Program-made: the position numbers and the translations under genes
Notes under the pieces: generated by a model
Told to the model about the DNA's origin: nothing
The model's input: the letters and a program-made list of their open reading frames with translations, nothing else
The model's database searches: none
Part shown: piece by piece, positions 1 to 7,284 of the stretch
Numbering within the stretch: position 1 is the stretch's first letter
How the letters are laid out: each line of letters opens with the position of its first letter
DNA from: Candidatus Omnitrophota bacterium
Lineage (GTDB): Bacteria > Omnitrophota > Gorgyraeia > Duberdicusellales > 4484-171
Assembly: GCA_028703535.1 (NCBI GenBank)
Contig: JAQVMQ010000012.1
Span: 1-33,082 of the forward strand
Direction: 5' to 3'
DNA: 33,082 nucleotides

Positions 1-1
1 T

Positions 2-199
2 CCGATAGGAGTATTTGCCGCATGGGCATATTATAAACAGGGCTATGTTAATTTCCCTGTGGCAGGGCTGCTTTGTCTGGGTTTTATTTTGGGCTGTTAT
101 TTAGGCGCGAAGTTTGTCGTAGGCTTGTCTGAGGTCGCATTACGCAGGGTTTTTGCGGTCTGCCTTTTGTTTATAGCGGGTTATATGCTTGTGAAATAG
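2..199 (+). CDS. TauE/SafE-family sulfite exporter, C-terminal fragment
   Basis: The window opens inside a reading frame that ends at TAG 197-199; only the last 65 codons are visible. The translated tail is hydrophobic and contains GCYLGAKFVVGLSE followed by LRRVFAVCLLFIAGYML. This matches the usual end of TauE/SafE permeases: a small-residue helix with GAxxGAK, an amphipathic 'LRRxFA' linker, then a last transmembrane helix. Family members are inner-membrane transporters for sulfite, sulfoacetate or related anions; the substrate cannot be read from this fragment. The ORF track omits it because its start lies upstream of the window. Confidence 0.7.
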   Translation, partial: PIGVFAAWAYYKQGYVNFPVAGLLCLGFILGCYLGAKFVVGLSEVALRRVFAVCLLFIAGYMLVK

Positions 200-430
200 A
201 TTTTTTAAATGTTGGACGATTTTTAATGCCGGATATTGCCGGCGATATGCCCGACAAAAAATACTAAAAAGTTTATTGCGTGGTATAAAAATAGTGGTAT
301 GCTACTTTTTGTAAGATATATAGCTGATCTATAAAAATGTTTTTGTAAAAAGAATAGATAATTTATCTATTTATAAATTGTTTTACGGCCCAATGATATT
401 ATGCATTGTGAGCTTAAAAAATAGTATAGT

Positions 431-465
431 AAAAAGCCTTTCTTGTTTTTCAGGAAAGGCTTTTT
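431..465. terminator. Rho-independent terminator, probably bidirectional
   Basis: A perfect 12-bp stem AAAAAGCCTTTC / GAAAGGCTTTTT (431-442 with 454-465) encloses an 11-nt loop. An A-tract on one side and a T-tract on the other make it suitable for termination in both directions. It isolates the methyltransferase/ATP-grasp gene from the upstream exporter. Confidence 0.85.
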
Positions 466-552
466 ATAGTTTAAAAAATATTTTTTAACGGAGAGCGACG
501 TGGATAAAATATGTTTTCTCAGGAGTTGGTTTTGACATATGTGATGCCTTGC

Positions 553-568
553 AAAGTTTACAAACTTT
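553..568. promoter_or_regulatory. Palindrome upstream of the methyltransferase/ATP-grasp gene
   Basis: AAAGTTT-AC-AAACTTT is a perfect 7-bp inverted repeat with a 2-bp centre. It ends 15 bp before ATG 584 and lies just before the GGAG ribosome binding site. It could be a repressor site or a small RNA hairpin. No binding protein is evident. Confidence 0.35.
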
Positions 569-583
569 AATAATGGAGACAAA

Positions 584-2551
584 ATGAAAAACGGTGTTTC
601 TAAAAAAAATGATTTGATCGATAAAATGAAAGTCATCGGGCCGGTAGATAATCTTGAGGACTATGTTAAGCGTGACTGGTGGAAAGAAATATTTAATGCA
701 TATTATTTACGTACTGATGGGGATGTTGTTAATGACGATGATATTACACGTCAGGAAATTGATTCATATTTGAAAGTAGTTAATTTAGAGAAAACAGATT
801 CTATACTTGATATGTGCTGCGGGCAGGGCCGCCATTGTTTTGAATTGGCTCGGCGCGGTTTTTTAAAAGTCCATGGCCTCGATCGGTCGCGGTATCTTAT
901 ACAGCGTGCGCGTAAATCTGTGAGAGAGATGGGGCTGCCTTTGGTTTTTAAGGAGGGCGATGCCCGCAAACATTCATTTCCGGAGGCGTCTTTTGATTGT
1001 GTTAGCATTTTAGGTAATAGCTTTGGATATTTTGAGAATTTGAGCGATGATATTAAAGTATTAAAGAGTATTCAGTTTATGCTCAAACCTAACGGCAAAA
1101 TATTTCTTGATGTGGCGGACGGTGAATATTTAAAAGATAATTTCGAACCGCGCAGTTGGGAATGGATAGATAAAGACTACTTTGTCTGCCGTGAACGGTC
1201 CTTGTCATTGGATAAAACGAAACTCATATCGCGGGAGGTTATAACGCATGCGCAAAAGGGTGTTATAGTTGACCAGTTTTATGCCGAACGATTATATTCT
1301 AAAGAGCATTTAAATAAGATATTGGAACATGCCGGGTTCAGCGGAATTTCTTTCCATGATGCCTATGAGACTGTCTCAAAAAGAAATCAGGATCTTGGTA
1401 TGATGAAGCGCCGGATGCTTGTAACTGCAAAGATACATAAAGATTGGCCTAGCCGTATAAAATTATCGAAAAAGCTTACGTCAAAAAATGTAGTAGTCTT
1501 GTTGGGCGATCCGCGTAAGTCAGATCATTTGAAACCGTCCGAAGTTTTTGATGAAGATGATTATTATACTATTAACCAGTTAAAACATGTGCTTTCAGAG
1601 CTTAAAGGTTATAGCTTCAAGTATCTGGATGACCATAATAAGATGATTTCCGACTTGACCAAATATCGGGGGCAAACGGATTATGTTCTGAATTTATGTG
1701 ATGAAGGCTTTTTCAACGATCCGCGTAAGGAACTGCATGTTCCGTCTATGCTTGAAATGCTTAATGTTCCGTATACGGGCTCAAACCCTCAGTGCCTTGC
1801 TTTTTGTTATGACAAATCACTTATTCGCGGGATAGCACGGGAGATGGATATTTCTGTGCCTGATGCTTTTTATCTTAAGCCGTCGGATAATATATATGAG
1901 ATGAATTTCCCGTTCCCGGTAATAATCAAACCTAATATGGGCGATTCCAGTTTTGGTATAACACAAAGGAGTGTTGCGAATAATTTGGAAGAGATGATAA
2001 ACGCGATTGATGAGATACGTAACGTTATAGGTTCTAACAGCCCTATAATAGTTGAAGAATTCCTGCCTGGCAAAGATTTAAGTATAGGTATGATAGGGAA
2101 TTTGCCTGATAATATAAACATATTACCGCTCATAGAGGAAGATTATTCGGCATTGCCTGATGATTTACCGCAGATATGCGGGTATGAGGCCAAGTGGGAT
2201 CCGAATTCACCATATTGGAATATTAAATCTATCCAGGCTGATATACCTGAGGCTGTACAGAAATATATAGAGGAAAGTTCATTACGTTTATTTGAACGGC
2301 TGGAATGTCGTGATTATTGTAGATTTGACTGGCGTTTGGATAATAATGGTGACCCGCATTTACTTGAGGTCAACCCTAATCCGGGATGGTGTTGGGACGG
2401 ACATTTAGCCAGGATGTGTAAGTTTGCCGATATCTCTTATCGGGATATGCTGCATAAAGTATTGTTGGCGGCTGAAGAAAGGATAGGCATACCTGAGATT
2501 GACATGTCTGTTAAAAAAGATTTGGCGCAGGTTGGCGAAGGCTTGGCATAG
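584..2551 (+). CDS. Methyltransferase / D-Ala-D-Ala ligase-like ATP-grasp fusion protein
   Basis: 655 aa with two domains. Residues about 60-290 are a class I SAM methyltransferase: motif I is ILDMCCGQGRH, the acidic end of beta-2 is GLDRS, and EGDARKHSFPEASFDCVSIL gives motifs II-III. Residues about 300-640 are an ATP-grasp ligase of the D-alanine-D-alanine ligase superfamily, with NVPYTGSNPQCLAFCYDK, FPVIIKPNMGDSSFGI (ATP lysine and glycine loop), IIVEEFLPGKDLSIG and the Mg-binding LLEVNPNPG near the C terminus. ATP-grasp enzymes of this type join a carboxylate to an amine through an acyl phosphate. The fusion suggests a methylated peptide or amino-acid conjugate as product; the substrate is unknown. 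ATG 584 is preceded by GGAGAC at good spacing. The gene stands alone between a terminator and trpB, so there is little operon context. A housekeeping Ddl is unlikely because of the fusion. Confidence 0.8.
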   Translation: MKNGVSKKNDLIDKMKVIGPVDNLEDYVKRDWWKEIFNAYYLRTDGDVVNDDDITRQEIDSYLKVVNLEKTDSILDMCCGQGRHCFELARRGFLKVHGLDRSRYLIQRARKSVREMGLPLVFKEGDARKHSFPEASFDCVSILGNSFGYFENLSDDIKVLKSIQFMLKPNGKIFLDVADGEYLKDNFEPRSWEWIDKDYFVCRERSLSLDKTKLISREVITHAQKGVIVDQFYAERLYSKEHLNKILEHAGFSGISFHDAYETVSKRNQDLGMMKRRMLVTAKIHKDWPSRIKLSKKLTSKNVVVLLGDPRKSDHLKPSEVFDEDDYYTINQLKHVLSELKGYSFKYLDDHNKMISDLTKYRGQTDYVLNLCDEGFFNDPRKELHVPSMLEMLNVPYTGSNPQCLAFCYDKSLIRGIAREMDISVPDAFYLKPSDNIYEMNFPFPVIIKPNMGDSSFGITQRSVANNLEEMINAIDEIRNVIGSNSPIIVEEFLPGKDLSIGMIGNLPDNINILPLIEEDYSALPDDLPQICGYEAKWDPNSPYWNIKSIQADIPEAVQKYIEESSLRLFERLECRDYCRFDWRLDNNGDPHLLEVNPNPGWCWDGHLARMCKFADISYRDMLHKVLLAAEERIGIPEIDMSVKKDLAQVGEGLA

Positions 2552-2687
2552 TCGATTTTGCATAATATTTTTTTTGTATGTTTTAATTTAAGATGCCGGA
2601 TAAATACAGTTTTATTTTATCTTGCGTAAATCTTTCATTTTAGTAAAATAACAAAATAATATTACTATTTTAGAAAGGAAAACTAAA

Positions 2688-3899
2688 ATGAGTGCAGAAC
2701 AACTTCCTGACAAAAAAGGATTCTTCGGACCTTACGGCGGGCAGTATATTCCCGACCAACTCAAAGATATAATGAACGATATCTCTCATGAATATGACAT
2801 GTTGAGAGAGGACCCGGATTTTATTGAAGAACTTCAATCACTGTATCGTGATTATGTAGGGCGTCCCAGTCCTATATTTGAAGCCAAACGTCTTACAGAA
2901 AATTCCGGTGGCGCGAAGATTTATTTGAAACGTGAAGATCTTAATCACAGCGGTGCCCATAAGATCAATCATACTTTAGGCGAGGTCTTGTTAGCTAAGC
3001 ATATGGGTAAGAAAAAGGTCATAGCAGAGACCGGCGCGGGTCAGCACGGTGTGGCGTTAGCTACAGCAGCTGCTTTACTTGGTCTTGAATGTGATATTTA
3101 TATGGGTGAAGTAGATATCGCTAAAGAACATCCGAACGTTGTACGTATGAAGATACTTGGCGCACAGGTTATACCTGTAAGCCATGGACTTAAGACTTTG
3201 AAAGAAGCCGTTGACGCCGCGTTTGAGGCGTATGTCAAAGATCCGATAACACAGCTTTATGCTATAGGCTCGGTTGTAGGGCCGCATCCTTTTCCCATGA
3301 TGGTAAGAGATTTCCAGGCGATAGTGGGGAAAGAATCGAGAGAACAGTTCCTTGAGAAGACCGGCGCGTTACCCGGTCATGTTGTCGCGTGTGTAGGCGG
3401 CGGTTCTAATGCTATGGGTATTTTCACCGGTTTTCTTGATGATAAATCAGTAAATCTTTATGGTGTTGAGCCTGCGGGTTTGAGTTTTAAAGAAGGTGAG
3501 CATGCCGCAACTATAAGTAAAGGTACGCCGGGTATATTGCACGGATTTTTTTCTTATTTACTAAAAGATGAGAAAGGCGAGCCCGCACCTGTTTATTCTG
3601 TAGCGTCGGGTTTGGATTATCCGGGGGTCGGGCCTCAGCATAGTTATCTTAAAGATATAGGACGAGTGAATTATGAAACGGCCGGTGATAAAGAAGCTAT
3701 AGACGCTTTTTTTAAGATCTCACGGCTTGAAGGGATAATCCCAGCGCTTGAAAGCGCGCATGCTGTTGCTTATGCCATGAAGCTTGCCGCAAGCCTATCA
3801 AAAGATGAAACGATACTTATCAATCTTTCCGGACGAGGGGATAAAGACATTGATTTTGTCGTTGAAAAATACGGCGAACAGTACGGTGTGGTCTTATAG
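2688..3899 (+). CDS. trpB: Tryptophan synthase beta chain
   Basis: 403 aa, full length for TrpB1. It condenses indole with L-serine to form L-tryptophan using pyridoxal phosphate. [19 protein letters not shown] carries the PLP lysine (K92), followed by [10 protein letters not shown], the phosphate-binding [10 protein letters not shown] loop, and a C-terminal [16 protein letters not shown] lies 9-14 bases before the ATG. No trpA, trpC or trpF is next to it. TrpB normally works in an alpha2beta2 complex, so either trpA lies elsewhere or this copy uses free indole. A terminator or operator for it is not visible. Confidence 0.93.
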   Translation: MSAEQLPDKKGFFGPYGGQYIPDQLKDIMNDISHEYDMLREDPDFIEELQSLYRDYVGRPSPIFEAKRLTENSGGAKIYLKREDLNHSGAHKINHTLGEVLLAKHMGKKKVIAETGAGQHGVALATAAALLGLECDIYMGEVDIAKEHPNVVRMKILGAQVIPVSHGLKTLKEAVDAAFEAYVKDPITQLYAIGSVVGPHPFPMMVRDFQAIVGKESREQFLEKTGALPGHVVACVGGGSNAMGIFTGFLDDKSVNLYGVEPAGLSFKEGEHAATISKGTPGILHGFFSYLLKDEKGEPAPVYSVASGLDYPGVGPQHSYLKDIGRVNYETAGDKEAIDAFFKISRLEGIIPALESAHAVAYAMKLAASLSKDETILINLSGRGDKDIDFVVEKYGEQYGVVL

Positions 3900-3979
3900 T
3901 AACACTCGGCATTAATAGTTTATACAAGCCATACAGTTATATTTTATTAAACTATAACTATAATAGTTAGCTAGAGGGT

Positions 3980-4004
3980 GAACTGGTTTGTGATGTCCCA
4001 GTTC
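3980..4004. repeat. Hairpin downstream of trpB
   Basis: GAACTGG / CCAGTTC is a perfect 7-bp stem around an 11-nt loop. No T-tract follows, so it is not a classical terminator. Confidence 0.4.
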
Positions 4005-4189
4005 CGTATGACGACATATGACATTGGTTATTGTTTATAAAAGTAACAGGGACTCGGGCTAGTTCAGTTGCGTAACAACTTAAAACTGCTTGTTCAGGGT
4101 TGAGCGCGACCCGTCCATTGCTGTTTCTTCTTGCTTACAATCCGTTTCTTTGCCATCTCTCTTTTATTTTTATAAAATTGCTTAATAAC

Positions 4190-4208
4190 GGGACGGGCAA
4201 CCCGTCCC
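4190..4208. repeat. GC-rich REP-like hairpin
   Basis: GGGACGGG-CAA-CCCGTCCC is a perfect 8-bp stem with a 3-nt loop, strikingly GC-rich in AT-rich surroundings. A CCCGTCC copy lies about 90 bp upstream, near 4110. It may be a REP-like palindrome or a weak terminator. Confidence 0.5.
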
Positions 4209-4391
4209 TTACATAATATTTATTTTTTTCGTTTTTTCATGAATAACAAGTTTTTGGTGAATTGAGTTATTTTATTATGCTAATAATATCATTTTTATAT
4301 TTGTTCTCAATCCGGCCGGATGAAAGGGGAAAGAAAGGAAATGTGGAATGGCATAATGCGTTCATAATTCCCTTGTCAAATGAATAAAATG

Positions 4392-4419
4392 TTGGGATAA
4401 TTGTTTATAATTTTATAAA
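4392..4419 (+). promoter_or_regulatory. Probable sigma-70 promoter of the GNAT gene (leaderless)
   Basis: TTGGGA (4392-4397), a 16-bp spacer and TATAAA (4414-4419) end 7 nt before ATG 4427. There is no Shine-Dalgarno sequence, so the transcript would start at or next to the start codon. Confidence 0.4.
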
Positions 4420-4426
4420 GTTTTAT

Positions 4427-5203
4427 ATGAAAAAATCTAATTTAAACTATAGGATAATAAGAGCAGTTCCGGAAGATGTGGATGAACTATTGGCTTTGGG
4501 GAAAGCCGCCTACCAAATAGAGGCAGAAAGATATAATAACTTTAAAATACCGCAGATCAAGGAAACGGGAAAAGAACTTCAGGAACAATTTAAGGATCAT
4601 ATTATACTTAAAGCAGTCTTTAACGGTAAAATAATCGGCAGTGTAAGAGTTTGTAAAAAAAATGGAATAGGCCATATCGCAAGACTTGCGGTTTTGCCTG
4701 ATTATAGATGCAGGGGTATCGGTACAGCTTTAATGCTTGAAGCAGAGAAGCATTCTAAATGCCGGCGTTATGAGCTTTTTACCGGCACAAAGAGTATTTC
4801 CAATATAAAACTTTATGAGAAACTTGGATATAGTATTTCAAAAAAAGAAAAATACGGATGTGGTGATATAGAAGTGTTTTTTATGGAGAAGGCGGTATTG
4901 AGTAACTTTAAACGCGGTATTTTGGCAGGTGCCGTTATATTTGCCGCAGCGCAGGTAATTTCTTTTGGATATGAATTTATTATTATGGCCTTGATTTCGC
5001 CGGGTACCGAAACAACCTCTGCGGCGTTATTTATGATGATTACGGTTAAGATAATGGATTGGATATGTAAGCCATTTTCACATTTTTGGCTTCTTTATAA
5101 AAATATGATAGGTTCTTTTCCGTATAAAGGCTTACTTCTTGATTTGATAAATCTTTTAGGTTGGTTATGGATAGGATTTAAGATAAACAGCGGCAAAAAG
5201 TGA
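4427..5203 (+). CDS. GNAT N-acetyltransferase with C-terminal membrane segment
   Basis: 258 aa. Residues 1-155 are a GNAT fold: IGHIARLAVLPDYRCRGIGTALM contains the beta-4 strand and the acetyl-CoA pyrophosphate loop (R-x-x-G-x-G/A), and NIKLYEKLGY is the typical motif B end. Family members move an acetyl group from acetyl-CoA to an amine. Residues about 160-258 are different: FKRGILAGAVIFAAAQVISF, a second apolar stretch near 185-210 and LLLDLINLLGWLWIGF look like two or three membrane helices, so the enzyme may be tethered to the inner membrane. The substrate is unknown. No ribosome binding site precedes the ATG. Confidence 0.75.
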   Translation: MKKSNLNYRIIRAVPEDVDELLALGKAAYQIEAERYNNFKIPQIKETGKELQEQFKDHIILKAVFNGKIIGSVRVCKKNGIGHIARLAVLPDYRCRGIGTALMLEAEKHSKCRRYELFTGTKSISNIKLYEKLGYSISKKEKYGCGDIEVFFMEKAVLSNFKRGILAGAVIFAAAQVISFGYEFIIMALISPGTETTSAALFMMITVKIMDWICKPFSHFWLLYKNMIGSFPYKGLLLDLINLLGWLWIGFKINSGKK

Positions 5204-5249
5204 TTTTGCATGGGTTTTGCATAAAACTGCTTAGGAAATCGTTCTGTTT

Positions 5250-5258
5250 TGCTATAAT
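5250..5258 (+). promoter_or_regulatory. Extended -10 promoter upstream of the HAMP protein
   Basis: TGC-TATAAT is a perfect extended -10 element (TGn followed by consensus TATAAT). No good -35 is visible, as is common for this class. Transcription would start near 5265, leaving a leader of about 190 nt before the HAMP gene that could hold the small ORF at 5310-5405. Confidence 0.5.
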
Positions 5259-5309
5259 ATTATAGTAAAATATATAATTTGTTTATAAGGAAAATATCTG
5301 TTCTGTCGG

Positions 5310-5405
5310 GTGTATCTATTGGACAGTCTTGTTGACTTCATTGTTGGGCTATTGATAATACAAATAATAATGGGATTTTTGTTTTTAAAAAAATTAAAAG
5401 TATGA
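5310..5405 (+). CDS. Possible 31-aa single-pass membrane peptide
   Basis: A frame missing from the ORF track reads from GTG 5310 to TGA 5405. It encodes one strongly hydrophobic stretch (VDFIVGLLIIQIIMGFLFL) followed by a positively charged KKLK end, the pattern of a single-pass inner-membrane peptide. It lies in the leader between the extended -10 and the HAMP gene. Weak points: the start is non-ATG, the AAGGA at 5287 is too far from GTG 5310 (it would fit CTG 5298 better), and AT-rich DNA yields hydrophobic codons by chance. Confidence 0.2.
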   Translation: MYLLDSLVDFIVGLLIIQIIMGFLFLKKLKV

Positions 5406-5454
5406 TGATTCTTTGGTATAAAAATCAATATTTATATATATAAAGAAGGATAAT

Positions 5455-6882
5455 ATGACCATAAAACGTAGATTAAATTTTGGATTTTTCAGCGTCTCAT
5501 TATTAATTGCTATTGTAGGGTGTTTTAGCCTGATACTTTCAAGACAGGTATCGACGTTTAGGAGGGTTATTGTCCCTATGGAAGAGAGCCTGAGGGAGAT
5601 AGAAGTGTCTATATGGGAGATGCTTCAGGCTGTTGATTCTTTTCGTTTTAGCGGCCACGACTATTATTCGGTACTCTATGACAAGCAGATTAAGAATATA
5701 GATGTTTCTTTTTTACAATATAAAACTTTTGTCGATACGGAGAAAGAGTCATTGTATGCAAAAGAATTTGAGGATTTGTTTAAAGAAGTTAAAGTATCCG
5801 GCAGTAGATTGATAGAACTTGCCCGAAATCAGAAAAAATCTGAAGAAGAGTTTTTTGTTAATGTAGATGAGGCTGATGATGTTATTGATTTCGCCCTTCA
5901 GACAAAATGGCAGGACGATGATCCAAATATATTGAAAAAGGAACAGGCTGTGCGGGAAGTAGAAGTAAGTATCTGGGAAGCTATTCATGCCGCGCAGCAA
6001 TATACGGGACTTGCGGGTATAATTGTACGGGGTGGACAAGAATATCTGGAAGACAGGTTCAGTTCCGACAGAAAGAAAAATGCTGAAGAGGCCGGGGCCG
6101 CTGCGTCGTTAGTAAAGGGTGACTTTAAAGATTTAATGGAAAGCCAGTTCAATGATGTCGAAAAATACTGGTCGCAATATAAATCTTTGCCGCATGATGA
6201 ATTTGAAGAATTAGCAATATCGAAATTTGATAGTTTTTGGAAAAAAGCGATGTTAGCAGGTAAAGACGTTATCCATTTCCATGATTTGGTTTTAGCAGAA
6301 TTCAATGTGCTGTATGAGAAGATATCTAGTTTGGACGATATATTGGATTTTAAGATGCAGCAACTTGTTAAAATCCGGGTAGAGAAAGAAGATATTCTTG
6401 CTGACAGGATAAAACGTGTAGTATTTATGATTGTATTATTCTCGTTTATTATATCCGTTTTTATGGGAATTGGGATTTCCAGGTCGATTGCTGTACCTAT
6501 AATGAAATTGCGTGATTCTGCACTTGAAATAGGCAATGGGAAATTGGATGTTCGCGCTGATATCAGGGCTAAAGGGGAAATAGGTTTTCTCGTGACGGCT
6601 TTTAACGATATGGTTGATCAGCTTTCAGCAGGTGAACAGCAGATAAGAGCGCGCGAGCAACAGTTAAAGGCCTATAACGAGCAGCTGAAAGCTAATGAAC
6701 AGTCGTTAATAAAGGCTCAAAACGAGTTGGAAATGAAAATCAGGGATTTGGAGCTGTATAAAGAAATAACTGTAGGGCGTGAGCTTAAGATGATAACGCT
6801 TAAAAGAGAGATAAATGCTATACTTAAGGAATTTGGACGTGAGCCTAAATATGACATAATATCCGAGGGGGATGAAGTATAA
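5455..6882 (+). CDS. Membrane sensor-like protein with HAMP domain and coiled-coil tail, no output domain
   Basis: 475 aa. A membrane helix at about 10-30 is followed by a roughly 290-residue extracytoplasmic helical sensor region, in which 'REVEVSIWE(A/M)' occurs twice (near 46 and 167), suggesting a repeated helical bundle. A second membrane helix lies at about 322-342. The HAMP domain spans about 343-397 (SIAVPIMKLRDSALEIGNGKLD, then FNDMVDQL). A coiled coil rich in Q/E/A follows and ends in ELYKEITVGRELKMITLKREI. The 'VGRELKM' segment is familiar from the C-terminal coiled coils of PAS/HAMP signalling proteins. No kinase, GGDEF or methyl-accepting domain is present. AAGGA precedes ATG 5455. 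It may sense an external signal and act by protein contact. Confidence 0.75.
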   Translation: MTIKRRLNFGFFSVSLLIAIVGCFSLILSRQVSTFRRVIVPMEESLREIEVSIWEMLQAVDSFRFSGHDYYSVLYDKQIKNIDVSFLQYKTFVDTEKESLYAKEFEDLFKEVKVSGSRLIELARNQKKSEEEFFVNVDEADDVIDFALQTKWQDDDPNILKKEQAVREVEVSIWEAIHAAQQYTGLAGIIVRGGQEYLEDRFSSDRKKNAEEAGAAASLVKGDFKDLMESQFNDVEKYWSQYKSLPHDEFEELAISKFDSFWKKAMLAGKDVIHFHDLVLAEFNVLYEKISSLDDILDFKMQQLVKIRVEKEDILADRIKRVVFMIVLFSFIISVFMGIGISRSIAVPIMKLRDSALEIGNGKLDVRADIRAKGEIGFLVTAFNDMVDQLSAGEQQIRAREQQLKAYNEQLKANEQSLIKAQNELEMKIRDLELYKEITVGRELKMITLKREINAILKEFGREPKYDIISEGDEV

Positions 6883-6957
6883 ATAGCTATCAGCCCTTAT
6901 CCGAAATTGGTTTAAAGATGGTTTAAAAAGGTTCAGAGTTTGTGTTTCGGACAATAG

Positions 6958-7182
6958 CTATTTTATGTCCAGTAACTTTGACATTGGCATTTTGAAAGCC
7001 TTGGCAAGTTTATGTATTGTAACTAAGCTTGGGCATGTTGGGTCTTTTGATTCAAGGTATTGGATGTTTTTATAAGATATTTCTGACATTTCAGCAAGTT
7101 TTTCCTGAGTTAAACCATTCTTAAGCCTCAATTCTCTGAGACGTTTTGAAAAGCTTTTTACTATCGGATATTTGTTTTTCAT
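6958..7182 (-). CDS. Small XRE-family helix-turn-helix regulator
   Basis: 74 aa, almost only the DNA-binding domain. LRLKNGLTQEKLAEMSEISYKNIQYLESKDPTCPSLVTIHKLAKAF is a standard Cro/C1-type HTH. It has no ligand-binding domain, so it probably binds DNA as a simple dimeric repressor. It is transcribed away from the MFS gene, with a palindrome between them that recurs at the pyruvyl transferase promoter. TATAAT on the minus strand ends 6 nt before the start codon and no Shine-Dalgarno sequence is visible, so the mRNA is probably leaderless. Autoregulation is an inference. Confidence 0.85.
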   Translation of the reverse strand: MKNKYPIVKSFSKRLRELRLKNGLTQEKLAEMSEISYKNIQYLESKDPTCPSLVTIHKLAKAFKMPMSKLLDIK

Positions 7183-7188
7183 GGAGAG

Positions 7189-7194
7189 ATTATA
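7189..7194 (-). promoter_or_regulatory. -10 element of the small xre gene
   Basis: Read on the minus strand this is TATAAT, ending 6 nt before the start codon. The matching -35 is weak (TGTGAA at 7212-7217) and overlaps the palindrome at 7216-7233, which fits negative autoregulation. Confidence 0.45.
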
Positions 7195-7215
7195 ATACGG
7201 ATATTTTATTCTTCA

Positions 7216-7233
7216 CACCGAATGCGTTAGGTG
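7216..7233. promoter_or_regulatory. Palindromic operator candidate, copy 1
   Basis: CACCGAATGCGTTAGGTG has the symmetric pattern CACC-n-AA-n4-TT-n-GGTG. It sits in the divergent xre/MFS intergenic region over the xre -35 area. A near-identical copy, preceded by the similar bases TTyACA, lies at 8708-8725. Confidence 0.5.
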
Positions 7234-7267
7234 TTTTTAGCTTTTTTGTTTATATATATTTTTTGTG

Positions 7268-7276
7268 TGTTAAAAT
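7268..7276 (+). promoter_or_regulatory. Extended -10 of the MFS gene (leaderless)
   Basis: TGT-TAAAAT (TGn plus -10 hexamer) ends 8 nt before ATG 7285. A poor TTGTTT lies 19 bp upstream. No ribosome binding site follows. Confidence 0.35.
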
Positions 7277-7284
7277 CTCTTCTT

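Larger units (their letters stand above)
200..583. other. 384-bp intergenic region
   Basis: No convincing gene lies here. It holds an 8-bp inverted repeat AATAGATA-ATT-TATCTATT (353-371), the terminator at 431-465, a TTGACA hexamer (532-537) without a good -10 partner at the usual distance, and the palindrome at 553-568 directly before the next gene's ribosome binding site. The 89-aa minus-strand ORF crossing it (367-636) spans the terminator and has no coding character. Confidence 0.6.
3900..4426. other. 527-bp noncoding region with hairpins
   Basis: No ORF is credible here. It contains two clear hairpins (3980-4004 and 4190-4208) and a weaker GTTGcgtaaCAAC palindrome near 4068. The words 'AAGTAACAGGGAC' and 'GGGACGGG' resemble palindromic intergenic REP-type elements associated with Y1 transposases (RAYT). 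That resemblance is from memory, and no transposase is present. The last 40 bases carry the promoter of the GNAT gene. Confidence 0.5.

Noticed and set aside
367-636. 89-aa minus-strand ORF upstream of the fusion gene
   Set aside because: It spans the terminator hairpin and the start of the real gene; the Phe/Lys-rich content reflects AT-rich DNA.
5985-6536. 183-aa minus-strand ORF inside the HAMP gene
   Set aside because: It is antisense to a well-supported gene, has low-complexity Ser/Ile/Asn content and no domain.
7231-7284. GTG start for the MFS gene given in the ORF track
   Set aside because: It has no ribosome binding site, overlaps the palindrome, and ATG 7285 follows an extended -10 by 8 nt.
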